From the NCBI GenBank assembly GCA_036365145.1, contig JAEOAD010001848.1:1-64000 (forward strand): 64,000 bases of DNA. Reading direction: 5' to 3'. Position 1 is the first letter of the stretch, and each line of letters begins with the position of its first letter. A model generated the notes under the pieces. The model was given only the letters and a program-made list of their open reading frames with translations. It made no database searches and had not been told where the DNA came from. This DNA is from Orientallactaga sibirica (Eukaryota > Chordata > Mammalia > Rodentia > Dipodidae). Of the stretch, positions 10,727-19,356 are shown one piece after another. Both the position numbers and the translations under genes were made by a program.

Positions 10727-10931
10727 AGAACTTTTTTTTTAAAGATGTTTATATGCAATCTATATTTCTTCTTCTGAGAATTCTCTATTTAGTTCCATAG
10801 CCCATTTTTCCATTGGGTTGTTTGATTTCCTATTATTTAATTTTTTGAGTTCTTTGTATATCCTAGATATTAACCTTCTGTCAGATGGATAGCTGGCAAA
10901 GATTTTCTCCCATGCTGTAGGTTGCCCCAAG

Positions 10932-11134
10932 ATTTACTTTTATTTATTTATTTATTAGAGAGAGAGGGAAAGAGAGAATGAGAATGAGGGTGCCAGGGCC
11001 TTCTGCCACTGCAAACAAACTCCAGATGCATGCGCCACCTTGTGCATCTGGCTCACATGGGACTTGGAGAGCCTATCCAGGGTCCTTAGGCTTCACAGGC
11101 ATGCACCTTAAGTGCTAAGCCATCTCTCCAGCCC
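10932..11134 (-). mobile_element. DIP-like SINE
   Basis: 'ttatttatttatttattaga', GA-rich tract, 'cagatgcatgcgccaccttg', 'agggtccttaggcttcacag', 'taagccatctctccagccc'. Complete. It marks the end of the truncated L1. Confidence 0.88.
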
Positions 11135-11350
11135 TGGAAGATTCTTCTTAAATTAAAATTTTCATCTGCCAGAGCTAAAATGTGAAGAGAATGCCTAGGT
11201 GTGTGGTCATATGGATGGTCTTAAAATTATGATGCTCAACAACAGTGAAGGCTTTATTTACTGAAAATGAGTCCTTACCAAGGGATGAGAGTTCAAGGAG
11301 ATCTGAAATTTGTGTTGTGGCTCACTCCAAATAAGAGCTCTGGCAGATAA
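11135..11350. other. Unassigned sequence
   Basis: About 215 bp with no recognised repeat or coding region. Confidence 0.5.
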
Positions 11351-11433
11351 GGGCTGGCCTTGAACTCTCAGTGATCCTCCTACCTCTGCCTCCCGAGTGC
11401 TGGGATTAAAGGCATGCGCCACCACGCCCGGCT
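11351..11433 (-). mobile_element. B1 SINE, 5' half
   Basis: 'tgaactctcagtgatcctcc', 'gagtgctgggattaaaggca', 'gccaccacgcccggct'. The 3' half and tail are missing. Confidence 0.8.
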
Positions 11434-11464
11434 CCTGGTAGCATAAGGGTCAGCTTGCCTGACA

Positions 11465-11590
11465 TCTGCAGGCTGAACAACGTGAGAACCTGCCTCAAGC
11501 AAGGTGGAACATGAGGACCGACACCTGCGGCTGGCGTCTGACCTCCATGATTGTGCCACAGTGTGTGGACATGTCTCCCCACCCCCAAAA
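11465..11590 (+). mobile_element. B4-like SINE tail
   Basis: 'gaggaccgacacctgcggct', 'tctgacctccatg' and a following CA/TG-rich stretch match the 3' part of rodent B4-type SINEs as I recall them. The front half is not clear. Confidence 0.45.
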
Positions 11591-11945
11591 TTGTATCCCA
11601 GAGAACATGTAACCCAAAGCCCCACCTGGTCCTAAGCCTCTCTTTTCCCCCTCTGTTGCCATGGACGCACGGTCTGAGTGTTTCTGGCAAGGACTCGGCA
11701 TGTCACTTCATCCCCTCTCAAGGATATGGTCCCAGGAATTCTCTCTCCATTATGTGTCCTGTGTCTTTGTTTCCATTTCGGTTTTTCTGTTTGTTGATCC
11801 CTATGGGATTGTTCCAATAGTACAGCAAACAAGCTGTTACATTTCCCATGTTAAAAATGAAAGACAGAAAAAAAACCCTAACTCAATTCCCTTTCACCTT
11901 CAACTACCACCTTAATTGCTTTCTTTTCTTTTTTTCTAAAAAAGA
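11591..11945. other. Unassigned sequence, no gene seen
   Basis: Overlapping short frames occur on both strands here (60-95 codons), but none carries a domain motif and most start at non-ATG codons. I see no reason to call a gene. Confidence 0.45.
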
Positions 11946-12100
11946 AATTTTTTTTTTTCGGTTTTCGAGGTAGGGTGTCACTCTGGCTAAGGCTGACCTG
12001 GAAGTAACTGTAGTCTCAGGGTGGCCTTGAACTCAAGGTGATCCTCCTACCTCTGACTCCTGAGTGCTGGGATGAAAGGTGTGCGCCACCATGCCCGGCT
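11946..12100 (-). mobile_element. B1 SINE
   Basis: Poly-T, 'ggttttcgaggtagggtgtc', 'aggctgacctgg', 'tgatcctcctacctctgact', 'gccaccatgcccggct'. Full length. Confidence 0.9.
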
Positions 12101-12107
12101 AGAAATT

Positions 12108-12300
12108 ATATTTTTATTTATTTATTTGAAGAGAAAAAGGAAGAAGGAGAGAGAGAGAGACTGGTGTGCCAGGGCCTCCAGCCACTGCAAACGAACTCCA
12201 GACACATGCGACCCCTTGTGCATCTGGCTTATGAGAGTCGAACAAAGATCATTTGGCTTTGCAGGCAAACGCCTTATCTGCTAAGCCATCCCTCCAGCCC
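12108..12300 (-). mobile_element. DIP-like SINE
   Basis: T-rich tail, GA-rich tract, 'tgtgccagggcctccagcca', 'tttggctttgcaggcaaacg', 'taagccatccctccagccc'. It lies directly between two B1 copies. Confidence 0.88.
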
Positions 12301-12304
12301 TCCC

Positions 12305-12447
12305 CCCTTTTTGTAAATAGGGTCTCACTCTAGCTCAGGCTGACCTGGAGTTCACTATGTAGTCTCAGGGTGACCTCGAACTCAGTGATCCTCCTACCTC
12401 AGCCTCCCAGGTGGTGGGATTAAAGGTGTGCGCCACCATGCCGGGCT
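12305..12447 (-). mobile_element. B1 SINE
   Basis: 'gggtctcactctagctcagg', 'ctatgtagtctcagggtgac', 'gccaccatgccgggct'. Complete except for a short tail. Confidence 0.88.
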
Positions 12448-12481
12448 GCCACCTTTTATTTAGGTCAAAAATCCGTGAGAA

Positions 12482-12642
12482 ACTGTGTGTGGTGGTGCAT
12501 GCCTTTCATTCCCGCACTCAGGAGGCAGAAGTAGGAGGATCGCTGAGACTTCAAGGCCAGCCTGAGACTACACAGTGAATTCCGGGTCAGCTTGGGTTAC
12601 AGTAAAACCCTACCTTGAAAAACAAAAACAAACAAACAAAAA
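12482..12642 (+). mobile_element. B1 SINE
   Basis: 'ctgtgtgtggtggtgcatgc', 'gtgaattccgggtcagcttg', then a tail of 'aaacaaacaaac' type. Full length. Confidence 0.85.
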
Positions 12643-12654
12643 ACTTCTTGAGAA

Positions 12655-12758
12655 ACTGGGCATGGTAGGAGGATCACCATGAGTTTGAGGCCACCCTAAG
12701 ACTACATAGTGAATTTCAGGTCAGCCTGAGCTAGAGTGGGACCCTACCTGTAAACACC

Positions 12759-12786
<28 letters not shown>
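12655..12786 (+). mobile_element. B1 SINE with internal deletion
   Basis: 'actgggcatggtaggaggat' joins the B1 start directly to its middle, losing about 35 bp. The rest ('actacatagtgaatttcagg' and a poly-A tail) is normal. Confidence 0.85.
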
Positions 12787-12790
<4 letters not shown>

Positions 12791-12992
12791 ATACAGCCAT
12801 GAATTCTTCTCTCTGCCTCTCATCTCAGCGCAGACCTCAGTACAGGGGGAATGGGACTACAGGCCCTCGTGCTGCTAGTCTGACTTTATGTGGGTTCTGG
12901 GGATCTGGCTCACACTTGCACTCTAACAGCCCCCAATCTCGGCTGCTTTCTCTCTCTCTTAAATAAATAAATTAATTAATTTTTAAAAAATG
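12787..12992. other. Unassigned, possible SINE debris
   Basis: It has a CT-rich stretch followed by 'aaataaataaattaattaat', like the 3' end of a DIP-like SINE, but the front part is not recognisable. Confidence 0.3.
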
Positions 12993-13180
12993 TCAGCCTG
13001 GAGATAGGGCTTAGTGTTAAAGCACTTACCTGTGAAACCTAAGTATTCAGATTCAGTTCCCCAGTACCCATGTAAGCCAGATGCACAAGGTGGTGCATGT
13101 GTCTGGAGTTCTTCCTTGTGTGCTCATTCTCCCTTTATATTTGCCTCTTTCTCCCTCAAATAAATATTTTTTTTAAAAAA
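12993..13180 (+). mobile_element. DIP-like SINE in duplication copy 1
   Basis: 'tcagcctggagatagggctt', 'attcagttccccagtaccca', 'aggtggtgcatgtgtctgga', 'tcaaataaat'. Its counterpart is at 14635-14820. Confidence 0.85.
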
Positions 13181-13235
13181 GACTCTTCTCTATCTCCCAC
13201 TTTCTGCTTGCAAATAAATAAATTAAAATAACAAA

Positions 13236-13446
13236 TAAGGGGGGTAGATAAGGCCCTTGCTACAAAGCCAAAGGACTCAGATTTGATTCCCTAGGACCCT
13301 CATAAGCTAGATGCACAAAGTGGCACATGCATCTAGAGTTCATTTACAGTGGCTAGAGGCCCTGGCACACCCATTCTCTCTGTTTTTTTTTTCTCTCTAT
13401 CTCTGCTTGCAAATAAATAAAATTAAAAATATATATATATATAAAA
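13236..13446 (+). mobile_element. DIP-like SINE with (AT)n tail
   Basis: The start is truncated ('ggggggtagataaggccctt'), followed by 'gattccctaggaccctcata', 'cagtggctagaggccctgg' and an A/T-rich tail ending in (AT)n at about 13427-13443. Counterpart at 14869-15088. Confidence 0.85.
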
Positions 13447-13560
13447 GAACTGTCCCAACATGGCGTTTATAACATGCTCCACCACCAAGCAGTTGCACAA
13501 TGAAGGGCAGTCAAGTTTGTCTTATGACTGTTCTATTGTTGTCACTGATCTTAGTGGTTT

Positions 13561-13574
13561 ATTTATTAATATAT

Positions 13575-13613
<39 letters not shown>

Positions 13614-13784
13614 TTTGGAGGGCGAGAGAGAATATGGGCGCACCAAGGCATCCAGCCACTGCAAAAGAACTCCAGATGCATGTGCCTCATTGTGCATCTG
13701 GCTTACGTGTGTTCTAGAGAATCAAACTGGGATCCTTTGGCTGTGCAGAGAAAAGCCTTAACCACTAAGCCATCTCTCCAACAA
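13561..13784 (-). mobile_element. DIP-like SINE with long (TTTA)n
   Basis: (TTTA)n spans about 13563-13616, then 'gcatccagccactgc', 'gcatgtgcctcattgtgcat', 'taagccatctctccaac'. It starts exactly where similarity between the two duplication copies ends. Confidence 0.85.
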
Positions 13785-13795
13785 CCCCCCTCTTA

Positions 13796-14018
13796 AAAAT
13801 TTTTATTTCCCTATTCGACAGAGAAAGAGGCATAGAGAGAGAAAATGGGTACATCATGGCCTCCAGCCACTCCAAATGAATTCCAAATGCATGAACCCCC
13901 TTGTGCATCTGCCTTAGCCAGGTATAGGTCCTGCCTTATGTAGGTCCTTTTGGGAATCGAACCTGGGTCCTTTGGCTTTGAAGGCAGTGCCTTAACTGCT
14001 AAGTCATCTCTCTAGCCT
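13796..14018 (-). mobile_element. DIP-like SINE
   Basis: 'tggcctccagccactccaaa', 'cgaacctgggtcctttggct', 'taagtcatctctctagcc'. There is a partial internal duplication around 'taggtcctgccttatgtagg'. Confidence 0.82.
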
Positions 14019-14137
14019 GAGAAAAGTTTTTTTTTCAGGCTAGCCCAACAGACTGGCCTTCTTACCACCACCCTGTGATATCCCAGGGACCTCACATGAA
14101 AGTGAGACTCAGGGTCATGCTAAAAACTTGAGATCTT

Positions 14138-14380
14138 GGGCTGGAGAGATGGTTTAGCAGTTGAGGCACTTGCCTGTGAAGCCTAAGGACCCATGTTCAC
14201 CACTCCAGATCCCACAGAAGCCAGATGCACAAAGGTGAGGCAAGCACAAGGTTGCACATGCCCACTAGGTGGCTCAAGCATCTGTAATTTAATTTCAATG
14301 ACTGAGGCCCTGGTGCACCATTACTCTGTGTGTGTCTCTCTAAACCTCTGTCTCTCTCTAAAATAATAAAAATAAAAAGA
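14138..14380 (+). mobile_element. DIP-like SINE, long variant
   Basis: 'gggctggagagatggtttag', 'gcctgtgaagcctaaggacc', with an added internal stretch around 'ggcaagcacaaggttgcaca', then CT-rich and A-rich ends. Confidence 0.85.
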
Positions 14381-14386
14381 ACTTTT

Positions 14387-14613
14387 GGGGATGGAGTGAT
14401 GGCTTAGCAGTTAAGGCATTTGCCTGCAAAGTAAAAGGATCCTGCTTTGATTCTCCAGGATCCACGAAAGGCAAATGCACAAGGGGGCACATTCATCTGG
14501 AATTCATTTACAGTGGCTGGATGCCCTGTCATGCCCATATTCTCTCTCTCTGCCTCTTTATTTCAAATGAATAAATGAGTAAGTCAGTAAGTAAATAAAT
14601 AAATATTTAAGAA
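14387..14613 (+). mobile_element. DIP-like SINE
   Basis: 'ggggatggagtgatggctta', 'ggatcctgctttgattctcc', 'ttcatttacagtggctgg', CT-rich region, 'aaataaataaatat' tail. Confidence 0.87.
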
Positions 14614-14634
14614 AATCACCTGCCTCAGCCTGGA

Positions 14635-14820
14635 GATAAGGCTTAGTGGTAAGGCACTTGCCTGTAAAGCCTAAGGATTCAGATTCAGTTCCCCAGTACC
14701 CATGTAAGCCAGATGCACAAGGTGGTGCATGTGTCTGGAGTTGGCCCTGGTGTGCTCATTCTCCCTCTCTATTTGCCTCTTTCTCTCTCAAATAAATACA
14801 TTTTTTTAAAAAGCCTCTTC
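14635..14820 (+). mobile_element. DIP-like SINE in duplication copy 2
   Basis: Carries the same odd features as 12993-13180 ('attcagttccccagtaccca', 'aggtggtgcatgtgtctgga'). Confidence 0.85.
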
Positions 14821-14868
14821 TCTATCTCTCCCTTTCTGCTTGCAAATCAATAAATTAAATAAAAAATG

Positions 14869-15088
14869 AGGGGGTCAGTTAAGGCACTTGCCTGTAAAGC
14901 CAAAGGACTCAGATTCAATTCCCTAGGACCCTCATAAGATAGATGCACAAAGTGGCACATGCATCTAGAGTGCATTTACAGTGGCTAGAGGCCCTAGCAT
15001 GTCCATTTTCTGTCTTTTTTCTATCTCTGTCACTGCTTTCAAATAAATAAAATTAAAAAATAAAAAATATATACATATATATATATAT
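14869..15088 (+). mobile_element. DIP-like SINE with (AT)n tail
   Basis: Truncated head as in copy 1 ('gggggtcagttaaggcactt'), 'attccctaggaccctcataa', A-rich tail ending in an imperfect (AT)n at about 15068-15088. Confidence 0.85.
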
Positions 15089-15296
15089 GAAGTGTCCCAA
15101 CATGGTGTCTATAATATGCTCCACCACTGAGCAGTTGCACAGTGAGAGGCAGTCAAGTTTGGCTTATGACTGTTCTATTGTCACTGATCTTAGTGGTTTT
15201 AGGATTGTGGGCCATGGGTTTAACAAGGTTGAGAGACCAGCAGAGAATTTAGATGTGATTCCTTTATCTCCATCTCAATGGGAAATAGAGCTAGCA

Positions 15297-15503
15297 GGGC
15301 TGGAGCTATGGGTTAGTGGTTAAGGCACTTACCTGCAAAGCCAAAAGACCATGGTTCAATTCCCCAGGACCCACATAAGCCAGATGCTCAATGTGGCGCA
15401 TGTGTCTGGAGTTCATTTGCAGTGGCTGAAATCCCTGGTGTGCCCATTCTCCCTACCCCGTGCCCCGTCTCTGCCTCTTTATCTGTCAAATAAATAAACA
15501 TAT
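15297..15503 (+). mobile_element. DIP-like SINE
   Basis: 'gggctggagctatgggttag', 'ggttcaattccccaggaccc', 'tgtctggagttcatttgcag', 'aaataaataaac' tail. Near full length. Confidence 0.88.
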
Positions 15504-15622
15504 CTCTTTAGAAATGGACACAGCATCCCAGCCCAGAGGTTGGCAATGTTTTAGCTTTCTTGGTTTTCACCTGATGCATTGCTAAGGGAAGGGATGGGAG
15601 AAGCAGAGGCCATTCAACTGAA

Positions 15623-15870
15623 GGCTGAAGATATGGCTTAGCAGTTAAGGCATTTACCTGCAAAGCCAAAGGATCCTGGTGCAACTCTCCTGGACCCATG
15701 TAAGCCAGATGCACATGGTGGCATATGCATCTGGAGTTCGTTTGCAGTGGCTGGTGGCCCTGGCACATCCGTTCCCTCCCTCCTTCTTTCTCTCCCTCCC
15801 TTTCTCTCCCTCTCCCTTTCTCTGTCTCTAATAAGTAAATAAGTATAAATTAAAAATAAAATAAAATAAA
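15623..15870 (+). mobile_element. DIP-like SINE with expanded CT region
   Basis: 'ggctgaagatatggcttagc', 'gtttgcagtggctggtggcc', a CCCT/CTTT-rich segment at about 15773-15827, then an A-rich tail with (AAAAT)n. Confidence 0.88.
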
Positions 15871-16138
15871 ACCTCTTCCTTGTGCAGCCACCACATGTAT
15901 GGAAAGTAAGGTAAAAGAGAAAGAGAACACCCAGACTTGATCTCTACAGACAGACAGTTTATTGACAGGTACAGTGAGGGGCAGCAGCCTTCTGGTGGGA
16001 TGAAGGCTGAAGCACTGAGCCAGGCCGGGGTGCAAGCTTATAAGGAGGATTGTAAGAAAAACAGACCAGACCAGCTGCAGGTCAAAGGGAAGTAGATGAT
16101 AAGGAACTTTAGTTATTTGTTTCTTTACTCAGAATAAG

Positions 16139-16396
16139 TTTTTTATTTATTTTTTATTTTTTTATTTGAGAGAGAGAGAGAGAGAGAGAGAGATATGGAG
16201 GGAGGAATAGGCAGAGAGAGAATGGATACACCAGGCCTTTTCAGCTGCTGTGAACGAACTCCAGATGCATGCACCCCCTTGTGCACATGTGCCACATTTC
16301 ATGCTTGCATCACTTTTCTGTCTGGCTAAACGTGGGACCTAGAGATTTTAACAAGTGTTCTTAGGCTCCTTAACCATTAAGCCATCTTTCCAGCCC
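16139..16396 (-). mobile_element. DIP-like SINE, long variant
   Basis: T-rich tail, (GA)n, 'tccagatgcatgcaccccct', an extra segment near 'tttcatgcttgcatcac', then 'taagccatctttccagccc'. Confidence 0.82.
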
Positions 16397-16594
16397 CCCC
16401 CTTTTTAGCAAAATTATCTAGGGAGGATGTCCCATAAGATGGTTTCTGTTCCCTCAAGGTTTCCTGAGCTAAGGGAAGTTTATTACTGGGGAGCTGACAG
16501 GCTGGTCAAGGCCGCATGTTTCTGAGGCTTCTTTATTGGCTGCTGGTCTTAGGGATCGTTATTAACTCTTTTTGAATTTTTGGATTTTTTACTG

Positions 16595-16754
16595 TTTGTT
16601 TTTTGTTTTTTGGTGTTTCAAGGTAGGGTCTCACTCTGGCCCAGGCTGACCTGTAATTAACTATGTAGTCTCAGGGTGGCCTCGAACTCATGGTGACCCT
16701 CCTATCTCTTCCTCCCGAGTGCTGGGATTAAAGGCATGCACCACCACGCCCGGC
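16595..16754 (-). mobile_element. B1 SINE
   Basis: 'tcaaggtagggtctcactct', 'actatgtagtctcagggtgg', 'gagtgctgggattaaaggca', 'ccaccacgcccggc'. Full length. Confidence 0.9.
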
Positions 16755-16800
16755 CTCTTTAGTTCCCTCTAGTTTTCAGAGAAGGCTTTCAACCCTTTAC

Positions 16801-17116
16801 CACCACTGCCCCAAATCCCAGTTGCCAGGTGACAGCTGCACACCTTCACCCTCTCTGGGTGCCTGTAGTTCTCACTTTCCTCTGTGAATTCTGTCAACTA
16901 TGTGTTAATGATGAGGAGGCTCTAACCAGGCCCAGGAGGATAGGAGGTCAAGTACAAGGAGCTCTTTCTCCTGCCCTTTGCGAATACCCCACATTTGCCT
17001 CACCTCTAAATGGAAGCACTCACATGCCCTCAATCATTGGGCCATGTGAATGTTCAGTTCTGCCTCCCCAGGTTTGCTTGAACATATCTCCTCAATTTTG
17101 TTCCATGATTTTTTCT
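16801..17116. other. Unassigned sequence, no gene seen
   Basis: About 315 bp without a recognised repeat. A plus-strand frame of about 100 codons starts at 16829 and runs into the following SINE. It shows no domain motif and is unlikely to be coding. Confidence 0.45.
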
Positions 17117-17325
17117 TTGAAAAATATTATTTATTTATTTGTTTGAGAGAGAGGCAGAGGAAGAGAGAGAGAGAAGGGGTGTGCCAGGGACTCCAGCCAC
17201 TGCAAGTGAACTCCAGATGTGTGTGCCCCCTTGTGCATCTGGCTGATGTGGGTACTGGGGAATTGAACCTGGCTCCTTTGGCTTGGCAGGAAAGGCCTTA
17301 CCTGGTAATATATCTTCTCCAGCCC
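17117..17325 (-). mobile_element. DIP-like SINE
   Basis: 'atttatttatttgtttgaga', 'gtgtgccagggactccagcc', 'gtgggtactggggaattgaa', 'tcttctccagccc'. Confidence 0.87.
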
Positions 17326-17342
17326 TGAAAAAGATTTTTGAA

Positions 17343-17545
17343 TTAAGTTATTTTATTTATTTGAGGGGGAGCAAGGGAAGCAGATAGAGAGAAAATGGAC
17401 ACGCCAGGGCCTTCAGCCACTGCAAATGAACTCCAGACACATGCACCACCTTGTGCATCTGGCTTATGCGGGCCCTGGGGAAGCGAACTTGGGTCCTTTG
17501 GCTTTCCAGGCAAGTGCCTTAACTGCTAAGACATCTCTCCAGCCC
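17343..17545 (-). mobile_element. DIP-like SINE
   Basis: 'ttattttatttatttgaggg', 'cacgccagggccttcagcca', 'gggtcctttggctttccagg', 'taagacatctctccagccc'. Tandem neighbour of the preceding copy, same strand. Confidence 0.88.
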
Positions 17546-17639
17546 CATCATTTTTTCCCCCAAGGTCTTGCCCTTCCCTCTTTTCCCTCCCTCCCTTCCT
17601 GCCTTTCTTTAGAGGCAAGCCCAACAGACTGACCTTTTT

Positions 17640-17640
17640 T

Positions 17641-17691
<51 letters not shown>

Positions 17692-17859
17692 GTTGTGTCT
17701 GGGCCTCCACTCGCTGTAATCAAACACCAGATGTGTGCACCACCTTGTGTGCATGTGTGACCTTGAGCATGTGTCAACTTCACTGGGATCTGCAGAGTCA
17801 AACATGGGTCTTTATTTTTTGCAGGCAAGGACCTTAACCACTAAACTATCTCTCCAACC
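17640..17859 (-). mobile_element. DIP-like SINE with (GA)n
   Basis: (GA)n at about 17645-17688, then 'caccagatgtgtgcaccacc', the extra 'gtgtgcatgtgtgaccttga' segment also seen at 4531-4767, and 'ctaaactatctctccaacc'. Confidence 0.82.
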
Positions 17860-18036
17860 TTCTTCCCTCTCTTTCTTCTTCTTTTTCTTTCTTTATAATT
17901 TACTTTTTATTTATATTATTCTGATTTTACATTCATAATGGTGACTCCATTATCCTCCTCCCTGTCCTCCTTCTTCCAAAGGGACCCTCATTAATGGGGA
18001 ATGTGGGTCATGCATTGTGGGGGTGGTCAGGAGTTA

Positions 18037-18143
18037 AAAAATATGGAACACTTCACTAATTTGTGTGTCATCCTTGTGCAGGGGCAATGCTAATCTTGTC
18101 TGTATAGTTCCAATTTTAGTATATGTGCTGCTGAAGCGAGCAC
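18037..18143 (-). pseudogene. U6 snRNA retropseudogene
   Basis: The reverse complement is a full-length U6 snRNA copy: it begins 'gtgctcgcttcagcagcaca', continues 'tatactaaaattggaac' and ends 'ccatatttt'. About eight to ten positions differ from the U6 sequence I remember. The ACAGAGA box that pairs with the 5' splice site reads ACAGACA here, which should abolish function. Upstream (18144 onward on this strand) is a CTTTT-rich simple repeat with no TATA or proximal sequence element, so there is no U6 promoter. It is a retrotransposed dead copy. Confidence 0.92.
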
Positions 18144-18159
18144 TTCCTTTTTCTTTTTC

Positions 18160-18197
<38 letters not shown>

Positions 18198-18204
18198 TTT
18201 TTTT
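18144..18204. repeat. (CTTTT)n simple repeat merging into B1 poly-T
   Basis: Imperfect CTTTTT/CTTTT units followed by a T-run that is the tail of the next B1. Confidence 0.8.
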
Positions 18205-18342
18205 GGTAGGATCTCACTCTAGCCCAGTCTGACCTGGAATGCACTATGTAGTCTCAGGGTGACCTCGAACTCATGGTGACCCTCCTACCTCTGCCTCTCG
18301 AGTGCTGGTATGAAAGGTGTGCGCCACCATGCATGTCTGGCT
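18205..18342 (-). mobile_element. B1 SINE
   Basis: 'ggtaggatctcactctagcc', 'ctatgtagtctcagggtgac', 'tgaccctcctacctctgcct', 'gccaccatgcatgtctggct'. A 4-bp insertion lies near its 5' end. Confidence 0.88.
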
Positions 18343-18480
18343 CCTTCTCCTGTTTCTTGTCAGATTCCTGTTTTTCCCCCTTAGACTGCCTGAATGGAGC
18401 ATCCTAAACCCCAGTGATGCTTTCTCCAAATGCTCTCTGATCACTGTTACTGTGGTTGAGGGAGAAGTCACACTTGTAAG

Positions 18481-18560
18481 GTCAGCTCTTGGGAGGTAGG
18501 GACAGGAGGATCAGGAGATCAAGGCCATCCTTAGCTACCTGGAGTCATTAGAGAACAGAA
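18481..18560 (+). mobile_element. Old B1/B4-like SINE fragment
   Basis: 'cttgggaggtagggacagga', 'ggatcaggagatcaaggcca', 'tccttagctacc' resemble the middle of a 7SL-type SINE, diverged. Confidence 0.45.
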
Positions 18561-18591
18561 TAAAGCAAATGAACAAAACATTGACTGACAG

Positions 18592-18695
18592 GGAGAGGGG
18601 AGTGGAGTTGTGAAGGGGAAAGTTGAGGGGCGGCAATTACCATGGTTAATAGTCTATGATTATGGAAGTTGTCAGTAAAAAACAACAACAACAAA
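18592..18695 (+). mobile_element. L1 3' end (last about 100 bp)
   Basis: 'gggaaagttgaggggcggca', 'attaccatgg', 'attatggaagttgtcagtaa' and an A/C-rich tail are the reverse of the L1 3'UTR end seen at 6520-6585. A severely 5'-truncated insertion. Confidence 0.7.
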
Positions 18696-18802
18696 TTAAT
18701 ACAGAATAAACTCCCTTGTCTGGCATTCTAGGCCTTTTCTAGCCTTTACATCTGTCTTAGTCAGACCACCCTCACTCCATACCTCCAGTCCCAACAAAAG
18801 GA

Positions 18803-18864
18803 TTTTTATTTTATTTTATTTTATTTTATTTTATTTTAATTTTATTTTATTTCATTATTTCATT
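18803..18864. repeat. (TTTTA)n microsatellite
   Basis: About a dozen TTTTA units, likely grown from the tail of the adjoining B1 fragment. Confidence 0.9.
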
Positions 18865-18865
18865 C

Positions 18866-18922
18866 CAGGTAGGGTCTCATTCTAGCCCAGGCTGACCCAC
18901 AACTCACTATACAGTTTTAGAC
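18866..18922 (-). mobile_element. B1 SINE fragment
   Basis: 'aggtagggtctcattctagc', 'ccaggctgacccacaactca'. Only the 3' part of the element remains. Confidence 0.75.
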
Positions 18923-19042
18923 TGGATCAGATGGTGTACTCCTATAATTGCAGTACTTGGGTGGCAACAGCAGAAGGATCAGAAGTTCAAGGTTATCCTC
19001 AGCTATATAGTAAATTCAAGGCCATCTAAGAATACATAAGGC
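18923..19042 (+). mobile_element. Old 7SL-type SINE
   Basis: 'cagatggtgtactcctataa', 'ttgcagtacttgggtggcaa', 'agaagttcaaggttatcctc' have B1-like order but are much more diverged than the young B1 copies. Confidence 0.5.
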
Positions 19043-19044
19043 TT

Positions 19045-19192
19045 GCTGGGCGTGATTGCACATGCCTTTCATCCCAGCACTCAGGAGACAGAAGTAGAAT
19101 TGTGGTCAGTTCAAGGCCACCCTGAGACTACATAGTGAATTCCAGGTCAGCCTGAGCTACCTCGAGACCCTCCCTTGGGGAAAAAAAATAAT
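19045..19192 (+). mobile_element. B1 SINE
   Basis: 'gctgggcgtgattgcacatg', 'cagcactcaggagacagaag', 'tacatagtgaattccaggtc', A-rich tail. Confidence 0.87.
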
Positions 19193-19356
19193 ACATATGT
19201 TATGATGCATTTTGGTTTAGTTAATCCAATTTAGTTCATTTAATGAAGTTTATAATTTATCGCATTTTCCTTACATTTTCCCAATATCCTTTTTCTGTTC
19301 GAGGATCCTATATCCAGTATGCCACTTATATTTAATTGTCTTGTCTCCTTAGGCTT

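Larger units (their letters stand above)
6483..10931 (-). mobile_element. L1 3' portion (3'UTR and ORF2 C-terminus), nested host
   Basis: A 5'-truncated minus-strand L1. L1 sequence proper occupies 6483-8306, 10515-10559 and 10727-10931. The 3'UTR is about 6487-7804: 'ttattgacaactt', 'cccatggtaattgcctccc', 'catgatcttttcctcc' and so on. The ORF2 C-terminus lies upstream in transcription order. Two B1s and one provirus interrupt it, and the pieces rejoin in order when those are removed. The 10.7-10.9 kb part aligns with the larger L1 at 22.85-23.0 kb. Confidence 0.85.
12993..13560 (+). repeat. Direct duplication, copy 1
   Basis: 568 bp repeated at 14635-15199. It holds two DIP-like SINEs (12993-13180 and 13236-13432), an (AT)n run and about 115 bp of non-SINE sequence (13447-13560, 'gtcccaacatgg' to 'gatcttagtggttt'). 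The non-SINE part shows this is a duplicated segment and not just two SINEs of the same family. Confidence 0.85.
14635..15199 (+). repeat. Direct duplication, copy 2
   Basis: 565-bp partner of 12993-13560, same orientation, offset about 1.64 kb. It contains both SINEs and the same non-SINE segment ('gtcccaacatgg' onwards at about 15094). Substitutions and small indels separate the copies, so the event is not recent. Confidence 0.85.
15886..16800 (-). mobile_element. Candidate old LTR, interrupted
   Basis: On the minus strand a TATA-like 'cttataagc' (about 16037-16045) is followed about 80 bp later by 'caataaactg' (about 15955-15964), then a T/C-rich stretch and 'catgtggtggctgcaca'. That is the layout of an LTR promoter, R and U5. 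The presumed U3 continues to the right and is interrupted by a DIP-like SINE and a B1. I cannot name the family and the right edge is not defined. Confidence 0.4.

Noticed and set aside
11406..11915. Cluster of overlapping 66-94-codon frames on both strands
   Set aside because: They include B1 and B4-like sequence, use non-ATG starts, and show no domain or splice context.
18037..18143. A functional U6 snRNA gene
   Set aside because: Multiple substitutions, including the ACAGAGA box, and no TATA or proximal sequence element upstream.
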